Shown: positions 15,059 to 23,892, numbered from the stretch's first letter. The stretch is DNA of 50,418 nt from CAZXIY01 sp964640935 (GCA_964640935.1 CAZXIY010000001.1:1-50418), one strand, 5' to 3'. The notes: a model not told the origin generated them from the letters alone. Program-made: numbers and translations.

Positions 15059-17677
15059 ATGTCGCAATACGATTCCGCCGCGATCGAAAAACGCTGGCAG
15101 GAAATGTGGAAGAACGAAGAGATCTATCGTTTCGACCCCAAATCCGACAAGCCGGTCTTCAGCATTGACAATCCCCCGAGATACACATCCGGGTCGCTTC
15201 ACCTCGGTCACGCGACTGGTTATTCGCTGATCGATTTTGCAGCACGTTACAATAGGATGAAAGGATGCAACGTGTTCTTCCCCCTGTGCTTCGACGTCAA
15301 CGGAACGCCGATAGAGGTGAAGGTGGAGAAGAAATACCACATAACCAAGCTGGACCTGCCCAGAAAGGAATACAGGAAACTGTGCTCGGATTACGCCAAC
15401 GGCTTCATTGCCGAGATGACGCATCACTTCGAGATCCTCGGAGAGAGCATGGATCCCAGCATCTACTATCAGACAGACGCCCCGTATTACAGGCGCATAA
15501 CGCAGCTCTCGTTCGTGGAACTGTTCAACAGAGGGCTCGTCTACAAAGGGAACTTCCCAGTCAACTGGTGCCCGAGATGCATGACCGCTCTCGCGGATGC
15601 CGAAGTAGAATACACCGAGAACGTGAACAAGCTCAACTACATCAAATTCCAGATAGACGGCGGAAGCAAGGATGACTACGTACTTGTGGCGACAACAAGG
15701 CCGGAGCTCCTCTGCACATGCAAAGTGGTCGCTGTCCACCCGGACGACAAAGATAAACAGCACCTCATCGGCAAATACCTCGTCACCCCCCTGTACGGGA
15801 GGAAGGTCAAGGTCATATCCGACCCGAAGGTCGATCCCAAATACGGTACCGGCAACGTCATGATCTGCACGATCGGCGACAAGGACGATCTCGAATGGGT
15901 TATGAAATACCACCTCGAGATGGAGAAAGGTATCGATGAGTACGGCAAGATGACCGAGCTCGCGGGAAAATACGCAGGTATGCCTGTGAAAGAGGCACGC
16001 GAAGCCGCCATAGCCGATCTCAAAGCTCAGGGCATCCTCGTCAAGCAGGAGGATAATCCACAGAACGTCTCCATATGCTGGAGATGCCACACGCCGGTGG
16101 AATTCCTCCAGGTCCCGCAGTGGTTCCTGAAAACGCTGGATTTCAAGAAAGAGGTCCTTGAGAGGGCCGACGAGATCAACTGGTACCCGGACTTCATGAA
16201 GATCAGGCTCCAGGACTGGGTCAAATCCCTCGAATGGGATTGGGTCCTGGGAAGGCAGCGCATATTCGCCACACCTGTCCCGATATGGGAATGCAAGGAA
16301 TGCGGACATGCGGTCTGCGCCACGAAGGACATGTGCTACTGCGATCCGACGGAAGATAAACCGCCTGTAGACAAGTGCCCCGAGTGCGGATGCACCGAAT
16401 TCGTAGGATGCACCGATGTCTTCGATACGTGGATGGATTCATCTGGTTCAGCTCTCTACAACACATACTGGGAGAGGGATCCGGAACTCCACAAGAAGCT
16501 CTTCCCGATGTCCATGAGGCCACAGTCCCATGACATCATCAGGACCTGGGCGTTCTATTCCATACTCAGAAGCGAGCAGATAGCGCAGTCCAGGCCGTGG
16601 AACGACATAATGATCCATGGATTCATAATGGCCCCGGACGGGACCCCTATGCATTCGTCCATCGGCAACGTCATCGATCCGATACCGATAATAACCGAAT
16701 ACGGCGCGGACGCTCTCAGGTACTATGCAAGCACATGTTCGCTGGGCATAGACCACGCCTTCAGGGAGAAGGACGTCGTGCGCGGAAGGAAGCTCTGCAA
16801 CAAGGTCTTCAACATCGGGCAGTTCGTCGGACGTTTCTTCGATTCTAAACCGAAGGAATGCAAGGACCTGAGACCGTCCGATAAGTGGATCATCAGCAGA
16901 TACTCACAGACGGTTAAGTCGGTCACGGAATACCTCGATACATACACATTCGACAAGGCAATGAGGGACGTCGAGAACTTCATATGGCACGAGCTCGCGG
17001 ACCACTACATCGAGATGGTCAAGTCCAGGAAGGACGACGCTGTGAAATACACGCTGTACAACGTGTTCCTCGGAGCGATCAAGATGCTCGCCCCGTTCAT
17101 GCCGCATGTGACCGAGGACGTTTATCAAGAGCACTTCGCCAAATACGAAGGAGCGAAGAGCATACATCTCATGTCCTGGCCGGAACCTATATTCATCGAT
17201 GCCGAAGCAGAGAAGACGGGGGATGTCCTCAAGGACGTCATCGCCGCCGTCCGCGTATGGAAGTCCGAGAAGAAGATCCCGCTCAACGCCGAACTCCAGC
17301 TCATGGAGATAATCGGCGAGGACTCATCGGCATTGGAATGCGCCAGACAGGATATCATGGAGACCACGAAGGCAAAGGATCTCGAGATGGTCCAGAAAGC
17401 GGATCTGACCGAAGACTTCGTCGCCGTGAAACCCGTGCATTCGAAACTCGGGCCGATGTTCAAGGCCGATGCCAAGACCATAGTGGCGGAGATCGCCAAG
17501 ATGGATCCCGCGGATGTTGCTAAGCAGCTCTCCGAGGGCGGCGTCAAACTCAGCGTCGGAGGAAAGGATATCGTTCTGACGAACGAGTTCCTCGAACTCG
17601 AGAAACGTCTGATGCTCAACGGCAAGGCTGTCGACACCATACAGGTCGACAACATGCTGATAGCCATCGAGCAGTGA
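15059..17677 (+). CDS. valS: Valyl-tRNA synthetase
   Basis: An 872-residue class I synthetase charging tRNA-Val. The HIGH motif is HLGH at residues 48-51, the editing domain carries ATTRPELL, zinc knuckles are WCPRC and CKECG...CPECG, and WMDSSGSALY and an anticodon-binding domain follow. The KMSKS loop is unusual: residues 531-537 read MHSSIGN after GTP, so neither KMSKS lysine is present. The final 75 residues (LGPMFKADAK...AEIAKMDPADV) resemble an insertion in the neighbouring glycyl-tRNA synthetase. TATA-like TTTTTAATATC lies about 25 nt before the ATG, so the mRNA is probably leaderless. Confidence 0.93.
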   Translation: MSQYDSAAIEKRWQEMWKNEEIYRFDPKSDKPVFSIDNPPRYTSGSLHLGHATGYSLIDFAARYNRMKGCNVFFPLCFDVNGTPIEVKVEKKYHITKLDLPRKEYRKLCSDYANGFIAEMTHHFEILGESMDPSIYYQTDAPYYRRITQLSFVELFNRGLVYKGNFPVNWCPRCMTALADAEVEYTENVNKLNYIKFQIDGGSKDDYVLVATTRPELLCTCKVVAVHPDDKDKQHLIGKYLVTPLYGRKVKVISDPKVDPKYGTGNVMICTIGDKDDLEWVMKYHLEMEKGIDEYGKMTELAGKYAGMPVKEAREAAIADLKAQGILVKQEDNPQNVSICWRCHTPVEFLQVPQWFLKTLDFKKEVLERADEINWYPDFMKIRLQDWVKSLEWDWVLGRQRIFATPVPIWECKECGHAVCATKDMCYCDPTEDKPPVDKCPECGCTEFVGCTDVFDTWMDSSGSALYNTYWERDPELHKKLFPMSMRPQSHDIIRTWAFYSILRSEQIAQSRPWNDIMIHGFIMAPDGTPMHSSIGNVIDPIPIITEYGADALRYYASTCSLGIDHAFREKDVVRGRKLCNKVFNIGQFVGRFFDSKPKECKDLRPSDKWIISRYSQTVKSVTEYLDTYTFDKAMRDVENFIWHELADHYIEMVKSRKDDAVKYTLYNVFLGAIKMLAPFMPHVTEDVYQEHFAKYEGAKSIHLMSWPEPIFIDAEAEKTGDVLKDVIAAVRVWKSEKKIPLNAELQLMEIIGEDSSALECARQDIMETTKAKDLEMVQKADLTEDFVAVKPVHSKLGPMFKADAKTIVAEIAKMDPADVAKQLSEGGVKLSVGGKDIVLTNEFLELEKRLMLNGKAVDTIQVDNMLIAIEQ

Positions 17678-17683
17678 GACCGA

Positions 17684-17709
17684 TCCGCGGGGGTATTGTC
17701 CCCCGCGGA
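17684..17709 (+). terminator. 10-bp GC-rich hairpin after valS
   Basis: TCCGCGGGGG (17684-17693) and CCCCCGCGGA (17700-17709) form a perfect ten-base-pair stem around TATTGT, seven bases after the valS stop. A T-rich stretch (CTTTTTAAATTTT) follows. Its placement between convergent genes fits a transcription terminator. Confidence 0.8.
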
Positions 17710-17746
17710 CATTTACACTTTTTAAATTTTGAAAAGAAAAGATAGC

Positions 17747-17760
17747 GGGGCTCTCGCCCC
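17747..17760 (-). terminator. Hairpin terminating the DEAD-box helicase transcript
   Basis: GGGGC (17747-17751) / GCCCC (17756-17760) around TCTC, eight bases after the helicase stop on the minus strand and followed on that strand by ATCTTTTCTTTTC. Hairpin plus T-rich tract fits a terminator for the minus-strand transcript. Confidence 0.6.
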
Positions 17761-17767
17761 ATTCCCT

Positions 17768-19174
17768 TCACTGAAGGACCTTGACCGTTATGTGCTTGCC
17801 CTTGTGCTTGCACTTGGTGAGATCCATGGTCATCCTGTTGCCGAAATCTCTGTGAACTTCGACGACCGACGATTCCGGACCGACCTGTATCTTTCCGATG
17901 GCCGCGTCGCGTATCCTCGCGTTGCGTATGATGAAATCGGCAAGGGACACCTTTCCGTAACCGTCGTCCTTTCCGAGGTTCACCTCGAACTTCACCATTC
18001 CGAACACATCGGAGATCTGATCGTAATCGATGACCTTCCTGACGGTATCCTTCATGCCGTCCTCTTCCGGAACATCGCGCTTCTCGATGCTCATCCCAGT
18101 ACGGAGCTCGAACTCCCTCACAAGGTGCTCTTCCTCCGATGTCACGAACGACACAGCAATGCCTTCCTTTCCGGCACGTCCGGTCCTTCCGATACGGTGG
18201 ATGTATGTGTCGATGTCATCGGGCATGTCGTAGTTTATGACGTAACCGATGTCATCTATATCGAGACCTCTTGCGGCGACATCCGTGGCTATGAGTATAT
18301 CGATCTTGTCGGCCTTGACATCGCTTATGACCTTCTCCCTTCTCGACTGCGGAAGATCGCCGTGGATGGCCTCCACCTTGTAATCGAGATCTGTAAGCCT
18401 CTCATCGAGGATATCGACCATCTTCTTGGTCTGGCAGAATATTATCGCCTTCGGCTTATCGATGTCAAGTATCCTGCAGAGTGCCCATGTCTTATTCCTC
18501 CTTCCGACGGAGATATAGTACTGCTTTGTAAGATCGAGGACCATCTCATCCTGGGAGACGGTGATCTCCTTAGGATTCTTCATGTAGTCGTATGCGAGCC
18601 TCTTGACATTCTCCGGCATTGTCGCCGAGAAGAGGAGGATCTGCTTGTCGCCGGGCATCGATGACATTATGAACTCTATATCCTCGATGAAACCCATATC
18701 GAGCATACGGTCAGCCTCGTCGAGTATGAGCATATCGATATGCGTGAGGTTGAGAACACCCCTCTCGATCATGTCCCTGACCCTTCCGGGCGTTCCGGCA
18801 ACGATATCGGTGCCTTTTTCAAGCTTCTTGATCTGCATCTCGATGGATGCTCCGCCGTATATCGCGGTCGTCTTGTGCCCGGAATATTTCGAGAGCTTGT
18901 CCATCTCGCCTGCGACCTGGTTCGCAAGTTCTCTCGTAGGTACGAGAACGATCGCAGCGGGGATCTTATTCCCGGAACTGATCCTTCCGAGGACTATCGC
19001 CCCGTAGGCTCCCGTCTTTCCTGTACCCGTCTGGGCCTGTCCGAACATATCTATGCCGTCGAGACCTTTCTTTACGGACGCCTTCTGGATCGGGGTCGGT
19101 TCCTCCCAACCCATATCATCCATTGCTTTGGCAACGTCCTCTGTAACTCCGATGTCTGTGAATTTTGAAATCAT
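17768..19174 (-). CDS. DEAD-box ATP-dependent RNA helicase with DbpA-like RNA-binding tail
   Basis: A 468-residue DEAD-box helicase with all core motifs: Q motif PTPIQ, motif I AQTGTGKT, Ia PTRELA, Ib TPGR, II DEAD, III SAT, IV IIFCQT, V TDVAARGLD and VI HRIGRTGRAG. The last 75 residues (MVKFEVNLGKDDGYGKVSLA to the end) match the RRM-like DbpA/CsdA RNA-binding domain. That points to ribosome assembly or cold-shock RNA remodelling. The ATG at 19174 is preferred; nine bases upstream only a TTG is available. An inverted repeat at 19249-19275 overlaps its TATA-like GGTATTTAAAC. Confidence 0.92.
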   Translation of the reverse strand: MISKFTDIGVTEDVAKAMDDMGWEEPTPIQKASVKKGLDGIDMFGQAQTGTGKTGAYGAIVLGRISSGNKIPAAIVLVPTRELANQVAGEMDKLSKYSGHKTTAIYGGASIEMQIKKLEKGTDIVAGTPGRVRDMIERGVLNLTHIDMLILDEADRMLDMGFIEDIEFIMSSMPGDKQILLFSATMPENVKRLAYDYMKNPKEITVSQDEMVLDLTKQYYISVGRRNKTWALCRILDIDKPKAIIFCQTKKMVDILDERLTDLDYKVEAIHGDLPQSRREKVISDVKADKIDILIATDVAARGLDIDDIGYVINYDMPDDIDTYIHRIGRTGRAGKEGIAVSFVTSEEEHLVREFELRTGMSIEKRDVPEEDGMKDTVRKVIDYDQISDVFGMVKFEVNLGKDDGYGKVSLADFIIRNARIRDAAIGKIQVGPESSVVEVHRDFGNRMTMDLTKCKHKGKHITVKVLQ

Positions 19175-19248
19175 TATAACCAAACCTACTGCCTGAGACT
19201 GACTCAGACACCATTCAGCTTACGCGCGAGCGTACTGTAACTGCGTTT

Positions 19249-19275
19249 AAATACCTATCTCATAAGATGGTATTT
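19249..19275. promoter_or_regulatory. Long inverted repeat overlapping helicase promoter
   Basis: AAATACC (19249-19255) pairs with GGTATTT (19269-19275); inside, ATCT (19257-19260) pairs with AGAT (19265-19268) around CATA, leaving one unpaired T. On the minus strand the left arm is part of GGTATTTAAAC, the best TATA box for the helicase. An operator here would directly block TBP. The repeat lies 75-100 bases before the helicase start. Confidence 0.45.
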
Positions 19276-19430
19276 CTGACTGCAGGGACTTGCGATTTTC
19301 GTAATGCAGACGTCCGTTGGCATATCGTATCTGCAGTCTGAATGCAAAATACGTATCGCACGGCAGCAGACAAAAAACCCAGGCATTCAAAAGATTTATA
19401 TGAGACAATATAATCTCCCGCTTATCCCGT

Positions 19431-19503
19431 GTGGGCGTAGTGTAGCTGGTTATCACTTAACCTTGCCAAGGTTAGAACTCGGGTTCGAATCCCGGCGCCC
19501 GCA
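19431..19503 (+). tRNA. tRNA-Gly (GCC anticodon)
   Basis: Acceptor arm GTGGGCG/CGCCCGC (one T-G pair) with discriminator A; D stem GTG/CAC; anticodon stem TAACC/GGTTA enclosing TTGCCAA (anticodon GCC); T stem TCGGG/CCCGG enclosing TTCGAAT. CCA is not encoded. A TATA box TTTATAT at 19395-19401 lies about 33 nt upstream, and a six-T run at 19523-19528 follows. It lies about 5.8 kb after glyS, the gene for its own synthetase. Confidence 0.96.
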
Positions 19504-19658
19504 CCTACCGACTTCGATCGGGTTTTTTGAGACTTGTTTGTTATTTGAGACGAAGTACTGATCCGAACATCCCCTCTTTGAGAGACTTATCAAAAATTAT
19601 TGCTTTATTCGTTGATGTCCTGCAATATTCTAAATAAAAGGATTGACGATTATTTGCT

Positions 19659-20216
19659 ATGGCTCTCAGTAAGAATCAGACGATTCTGATTGCTGTGGTA
19701 GCTATAGCCGTGATAGCCGTAGCCGGCATCGCAATCGCAATGAACAGCAACAACAATCCAAATCCAGAACCAAAAGAAACTGGCCTTACGGGAACATATG
19801 ATTACAATGTTGCCGGGAGCAATATCGATCCAACTGAGAAATTTAATCTCAAAGGGACTACAACCGTATATTTGAACAACGGTTCTTCATCGCCCAGAAG
19901 CAATAACATCACTGAAAGTGGAGCTGGCAGTCATCCAAAGTGGGCTTTTGATGCAATAAGTGTCCCAGTTTATCATATTGGTGATGCCGACAAATCTGGT
20001 ATTGGACAGAAGAATGCAATGCTCAGCGGTGCCGTGTTCAAAGAGAACACCACTATCGAGTACCACGAAAACGTCATAAACGTCGGCGTGTACACCGCGA
20101 CGTTGACGGGGGGACTCACCCAAGCGATATACGCGGACGCCAACGGTGTCGTGTACAAAGTGGTCACATCCGACGGAACGTACACACTTACATACACACT
20201 CACCAGCCACACCTGA
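19659..20216 (+). CDS. N-terminally anchored surface protein
   Basis: A 185-residue protein with an N-terminal membrane anchor (TILIAVVAIAVIAVAGIAIA, about residues 9-28), then a low-complexity linker NSNNNPNPEPKE and a beta-strand-rich ectodomain with many Thr, Asn and Gly residues. There is no cysteine and no lipobox. Such short anchored beta proteins are common archaeal cell-surface proteins of unknown role. TATA-like TTCTAAATAAAAGG lies about 25 nt before the ATG. The first half is visibly richer in A+T than neighbouring genes, with AAT, CCA and AAA codons, hinting at recent arrival or fast evolution. A 12-bp terminator hairpin follows at 20243. Confidence 0.7.
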   Translation: MALSKNQTILIAVVAIAVIAVAGIAIAMNSNNNPNPEPKETGLTGTYDYNVAGSNIDPTEKFNLKGTTTVYLNNGSSSPRSNNITESGAGSHPKWAFDAISVPVYHIGDADKSGIGQKNAMLSGAVFKENTTIEYHENVINVGVYTATLTGGLTQAIYADANGVVYKVVTSDGTYTLTYTLTSHT

Positions 20217-20242
20217 ATAGATGCTCAAACCTCTGAATCAAA

Positions 20243-20269
20243 CGAACAGCGGTCCTTGACCGCTGTTCG
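20243..20269. terminator. 12-bp perfect hairpin between convergent genes
   Basis: CGAACAGCGGTC (20243-20254) and GACCGCTGTTCG (20258-20269) are perfect reverse complements around CTT. It follows the surface-protein stop (20216) and is downstream of the gene ending at 20325 on the other strand, so it probably ends both transcripts. CATCCTTTTC follows on the plus strand. Confidence 0.75.
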
Positions 20270-20324
20270 CCATCCTTTTCATCACAATCTTACAGAAGCG
20301 ACAGTCCGATCCATCCATAGGCGG

Positions 20325-21185
20325 TCAGAAGCTCCGGACCCACTGATTCAAGACCTTCGACCTCACGCGCAGATCGAATACCGTTTTGTTCTTCCCGAAG
20401 AATGACGTGGGCAATTTATTCGACATGGCACACATCGATTCGATATCATCGATAAGATCGTTCCTGACCGATGGCTCGATCGTATAGCAGCATACCATCT
20501 TCGGCAGGTGCACAGTCACCGCTTCGCCGATGGAATCTATATCGCCGGCATTGACCGATCTCACTTTGTCTTCTTCGATGCGGAACACCTTTATGAAATC
20601 GCTTACAGCGAATTCCTTTGACAATTCCACGTACTTAGCGCCCTTCTCCGTTATAAAAGCGTTCAACAGACCGTTGTAGGCGGCATTCCCCATATCCAAC
20701 AGCGGCTTTAATTCGAGATAATAGGAATCGATTATCTCGCCGGGTCCGAGCAGTATGCGTCTGTTTATCGTCCCATCGGATCTGTCGGCATCGTAAATAC
20801 GACCGAGAAGCTCCTTGCCAACGACCTGATATCCTTCTTCTTTGGAATAATCGTATGATTTTTCAAAACATCTGATCGCGGCGTCCGAATCGACCCCCAG
20901 TATGCAGTATCCTTTCAGGAACCATGCATCCGGTGATCCGGTATCGATGTCCAATGCCTTGTTCGCAAGATCTTCCGCTCTCCCCAACTCATTGCAATCA
21001 ATCGAATCCAGCGAAGCTTTTAGAAGATTGATCAGTGTAAGACGGCTGTCTATCTCCACTTTGCCTGACGTGCTCGGCTCGTTGATTATCTCCGAACCGC
21101 AGTGGACGCAGAACCCTCTTTTCATATTATCGTCGAGGTGCACCTCACCGCCACAGTTCGGACATTTCAACGCTTTCAGGACCAT
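20325..21185 (-). CDS. Zinc-ribbon protein with TPR-like helices
   Basis: A 286-residue protein. The ATG at 21185 starts MVLKALKCPNCGGEVHLDD, placing a zinc ribbon (CPNCGG ... CVHCGSE) at the N terminus. Residues about 55-130 contain TPR-like helix pairs (RAEDLANKALDIDTGSPDAW, DAAIRCFEKSYDYSKEEG). The C-terminal half is an unrecognised alpha/beta region. Similar zinc-ribbon/TPR proteins in archaea and Firmicutes are uncharacterised. The divergent neighbour is an M28 peptidase. Confidence 0.75.
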   Translation of the reverse strand: MVLKALKCPNCGGEVHLDDNMKRGFCVHCGSEIINEPSTSGKVEIDSRLTLINLLKASLDSIDCNELGRAEDLANKALDIDTGSPDAWFLKGYCILGVDSDAAIRCFEKSYDYSKEEGYQVVGKELLGRIYDADRSDGTINRRILLGPGEIIDSYYLELKPLLDMGNAAYNGLLNAFITEKGAKYVELSKEFAVSDFIKVFRIEEDKVRSVNAGDIDSIGEAVTVHLPKMVCCYTIEPSVRNDLIDDIESMCAMSNKLPTSFFGKNKTVFDLRVRSKVLNQWVRSF

Positions 21186-21314
21186 ATCTTTCACTAGTCC
21201 AGGTGAAGTTAATAATAATATCGAAGATGCATGGCCGGACGGACAAACACATAACTTACAACCGATCTTTCGTGAGACCAAAGATTTGCATCCGTCGGAA
21301 AGCGGATACGCGAA

Positions 21315-21333
21315 CCGACATTATATCTGTCGG
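21315..21333. promoter_or_regulatory. Inverted repeat enclosing the M28 peptidase TATA box
   Basis: CCGACA (21315-21320) and TGTCGG (21328-21333) are exact reverse complements and the seven bases between them, TTATATC, are the best TATA box of the region. The peptidase ATG is 49 bases downstream. A dimer bound here would exclude TBP. Confidence 0.5.
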
Positions 21334-21381
21334 CAGACACATCTGTCCGCATCCAGTGAATCACAGGGATGTTGAACAACG

Positions 21382-22560
21382 ATGAATCCGGATCTGATGG
21401 ACGATCTGTCGAAAGAACGCCCGGTAGGTTCTTCCGCGAACACGGAGATCCTCGGCCGTTTGGAAGAACTGCTGAAAGGGATGGGCTATGGCATACAGTC
21501 CCTGCCGTTCGAATGCAAGGTGTGGGAGAACGGCATCTCATTCCTCAAGATCAACGATAACATCATCGAGGTCAAGGCGAGTCCGTTCTCCGAACCATTC
21601 GACGGAGAAAGACCCGCTGTCTTCGTGAGATCCTTGGAAGAACTTCGGATCTGCGAATGCAATGACCGTATCCTCGTCATGTGCGACGAGATCGTTTCCG
21701 ATCCGCTGCAACCCAAAGACTATCCTTTCTACTATCCGGATGAGCACAAGGCCCTGATAGAACTGCTCGAAAGCAAACATCCAGCCGCCATTATAGCAGC
21801 TACCGGCAGGAATGCGTTATGCGGCATGGATCCGTTCCCGTTGTTCGAAGATGGCAATTTCACGATACCGTCGGCATACGTTAGCAAGGGGCTCCTCCAT
21901 GACGACGGCATATGCGAATGCACGAGACCCGCCCATCTGTCGATACGGTCCCAGAAAAAAGAGGCCGCGAGCCGCCAGATCGTTGCCTCCAAAAAAGCAG
22001 ATGACCCAGATGGTAAGATCGTGATCTGCGCCCATATGGACTCCAAATACGATACGCTCGGCGCCCTTGACAATGCCGCGGGGGTCGCCGTCCTGTTGGA
22101 GGCCGCCATGGAAATGAGCAACGAGTCATACGATATCGACGTGGTCCCGTTCAACGGCGAAGAATACTACGAAGCGAGCGGCGAGGTGGAATACCTGAAG
22201 TTCATAGAGCAGAATGATGACGATGTGGCACTCGTGATAAACATCGATTCGCCCTGCCATACCGGTTCGAGGATCGGAGTATCGTTCTACAATTTCGATG
22301 ACAGGATGAAGACCATAGCCGACGAACTTGCTGGGGAGCAGCCCAGGATCGAATACGGGCAGGAATGGTACGCCGGCGACCATGCTGCGTTCGCATTCGA
22401 CGGCACACCATGCATAGCGGTGACATCCTCTGATATCTTCGAAGGTGCCCTGGACGATACGCATACGATGAGAGATACCGTTGACAATGTTGATCTGGGT
22501 CTTGTGAGATACGCGGCGGATTTCGTCAGCGGGTTCGTAAGATCGATGTCAAAGGAATGA
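21382..22560 (+). CDS. M28-family zinc aminopeptidase
   Basis: A 392-residue metallopeptidase. M28 zinc ligands and catalytic residues are visible in order: CAHMDS (His, Asp), GALDNAAGVAVLLE (bridging Asp), NGEEYY (catalytic Glu and ligand Glu), INIDS (Asp) and DTHTMRDT (His). Two zincs and a bound water should cleave N-terminal residues from peptides. The region before residue 200 corresponds to the PA-like lid domain and carries no signal peptide, so the enzyme is cytoplasmic. It may recycle peptides. The TATA box upstream is flanked by inverted repeats. Confidence 0.88.
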   Translation: MNPDLMDDLSKERPVGSSANTEILGRLEELLKGMGYGIQSLPFECKVWENGISFLKINDNIIEVKASPFSEPFDGERPAVFVRSLEELRICECNDRILVMCDEIVSDPLQPKDYPFYYPDEHKALIELLESKHPAAIIAATGRNALCGMDPFPLFEDGNFTIPSAYVSKGLLHDDGICECTRPAHLSIRSQKKEAASRQIVASKKADDPDGKIVICAHMDSKYDTLGALDNAAGVAVLLEAAMEMSNESYDIDVVPFNGEEYYEASGEVEYLKFIEQNDDDVALVINIDSPCHTGSRIGVSFYNFDDRMKTIADELAGEQPRIEYGQEWYAGDHAAFAFDGTPCIAVTSSDIFEGALDDTHTMRDTVDNVDLGLVRYAADFVSGFVRSMSKE

Positions 22561-22572
22561 TGCCTGTGAGCA

Positions 22573-23892
22573 TCATTCCTTTCCGATCCTTTCGAACCAC
22601 TTCTTGATATATTTCTCATAACCGTTATCCGACGGACGATAGAATCTCTTGTCCGCAAAGCCGTCCGGCAGGTATTGCTGTTTCACATAATGGTTCTCGA
22701 ACTGATGCGGATACTTGTAATCGAGTCCTCTGCCGAGGCTCTTGGCCCCGGAGTAATGAGCATCTCTGAGATACGGCGGTATCTGCCCAGTCCCGGTCTC
22801 CGCTACGCATTTCATCGCCTCATCAATCGCGACGTTTGCCGAATTGCTCTTAGGTGCGCATGCGACGTATGCGACCGCCTGTGCCAGTATTATCCTGGAC
22901 TCCGGCATGCCTATGCGTTCGACGGCTTCCGCCGCCGATACGGCGACAGTCAGGGCCTGTGGATCGGCGTTGGACACGTCCTCTGCGGCGCATATGATGA
23001 TCCTACGAGATATGAATCTCACATCCTCTCCGGCATAAAGCATCCTTGCAAGGTAGTAGATCGCGGCATCTGGGTCAGATCCGCGCATGCTCTTGATGAA
23101 CGCGGAGATCGTATCATAGTGATTGTCACCGTCCCTGTCGTAGCCGAGCACGCGTTTCTGTATGCACGATTCCGCGACCTTCAGATCCATATGTATGCGT
23201 CCATCTGATCCTGGATCAGTTGTCAGAGCTCCGAGCTCTATCGCATTCAGGGCAGCCCTCGCATCGCCGTTAGCCATGTCGGCAAGAAATTCCACGGCGT
23301 CTTCGTCCATGTCGACGCCCATACCCCCGAGCCCCCTCTCCTTATCCGTCAGAGCCTTTCTGATCAGCACGGAGATGTTCTCTTTCGACAGGGCTTTGAG
23401 CTCGAATATTATGGAACGGGATATCAGGGCCCTGTTCACCTCGAAATACGGATTCTCCGTTGTGGCACCTATCAGTATGACCGTCCCGTTCTCGACGAAT
23501 GGAAGGAGATAATCCTGCTGTGCCTTGTTGAAACGATGGATCTCGTCGATGAATAATATGGTCCTCTTATGCTCCATGCCCAGAGCATCCTTCGCCTGTT
23601 CCACCTCTGTCTCCATGTCCTTCTTTCCGGCGGACGTGGCGTTCAGCTCTCTGAATCTCGCGTGCGTCGTATTGGCAATGACCTGGGCCAGAGTTGTCTT
23701 TCCGGTGCCCGGCGGACCATAGAAGATCAACGAATTCAATCTGTCCGCCCTGATGGCGCGGGAGAGGAGCTTGTCCTCGCCTATGATATGCTCCTGGCCG
23801 ACGACCTCGTCCAGTGTCCGCGGCCTCATCCTGCTTGCCAGCGGAGCCTCCTTGCTGAGAATGTCCTTCCGGGTGTATTCGAACAGATCCAT
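22573..23892 (-). CDS. rarA: Replication-associated recombination protein A (RarA/MgsA) AAA ATPase
   Basis: A 439-residue AAA+ ATPase of the RarA/MgsA/WRNIP1 family, acting at stalled replication forks. The opening DLFEY...PLASRMRPRTLDEVVGQEHI is diagnostic. Walker A is GPPGTGKTT, Walker B LFIDEIHRF, sensor-1 IGATTENP; the C-terminal tetramerisation region carries YPHQFENHYVKQQYLPDG. The bacterial-like sequence suggests ancient transfer, as is usual for archaeal RarA. TATA-like GTATTAATATG about 25 nt before the ATG predicts a leaderless mRNA. It is convergent with the M28 peptidase; their stops are only 13 bases apart. Confidence 0.93.
   Translation of the reverse strand: MDLFEYTRKDILSKEAPLASRMRPRTLDEVVGQEHIIGEDKLLSRAIRADRLNSLIFYGPPGTGKTTLAQVIANTTHARFRELNATSAGKKDMETEVEQAKDALGMEHKRTILFIDEIHRFNKAQQDYLLPFVENGTVILIGATTENPYFEVNRALISRSIIFELKALSKENISVLIRKALTDKERGLGGMGVDMDEDAVEFLADMANGDARAALNAIELGALTTDPGSDGRIHMDLKVAESCIQKRVLGYDRDGDNHYDTISAFIKSMRGSDPDAAIYYLARMLYAGEDVRFISRRIIICAAEDVSNADPQALTVAVSAAEAVERIGMPESRIILAQAVAYVACAPKSNSANVAIDEAMKCVAETGTGQIPPYLRDAHYSGAKSLGRGLDYKYPHQFENHYVKQQYLPDGFADKRFYRPSDNGYEKYIKKWFERIGKE

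Noticed and set aside
13709..16309. An 866-codon open frame antisense to the CBS-HPF-like gene and valS
   Set aside because: It is a shadow caused by the codon bias of the genes on the other strand. The translated sequence shows no domains and is dominated by unusual His/Asp/Val runs, while both plus-strand genes have clear family motifs.
17729..18664. A 311-codon open frame antisense to the DEAD-box helicase
   Set aside because: Shadow frame; the helicase motifs are complete on the minus strand.
19304..19561. An 85-codon frame across the tRNA-Gly gene
   Set aside because: Runs through a well-folded tRNA; not a protein gene.
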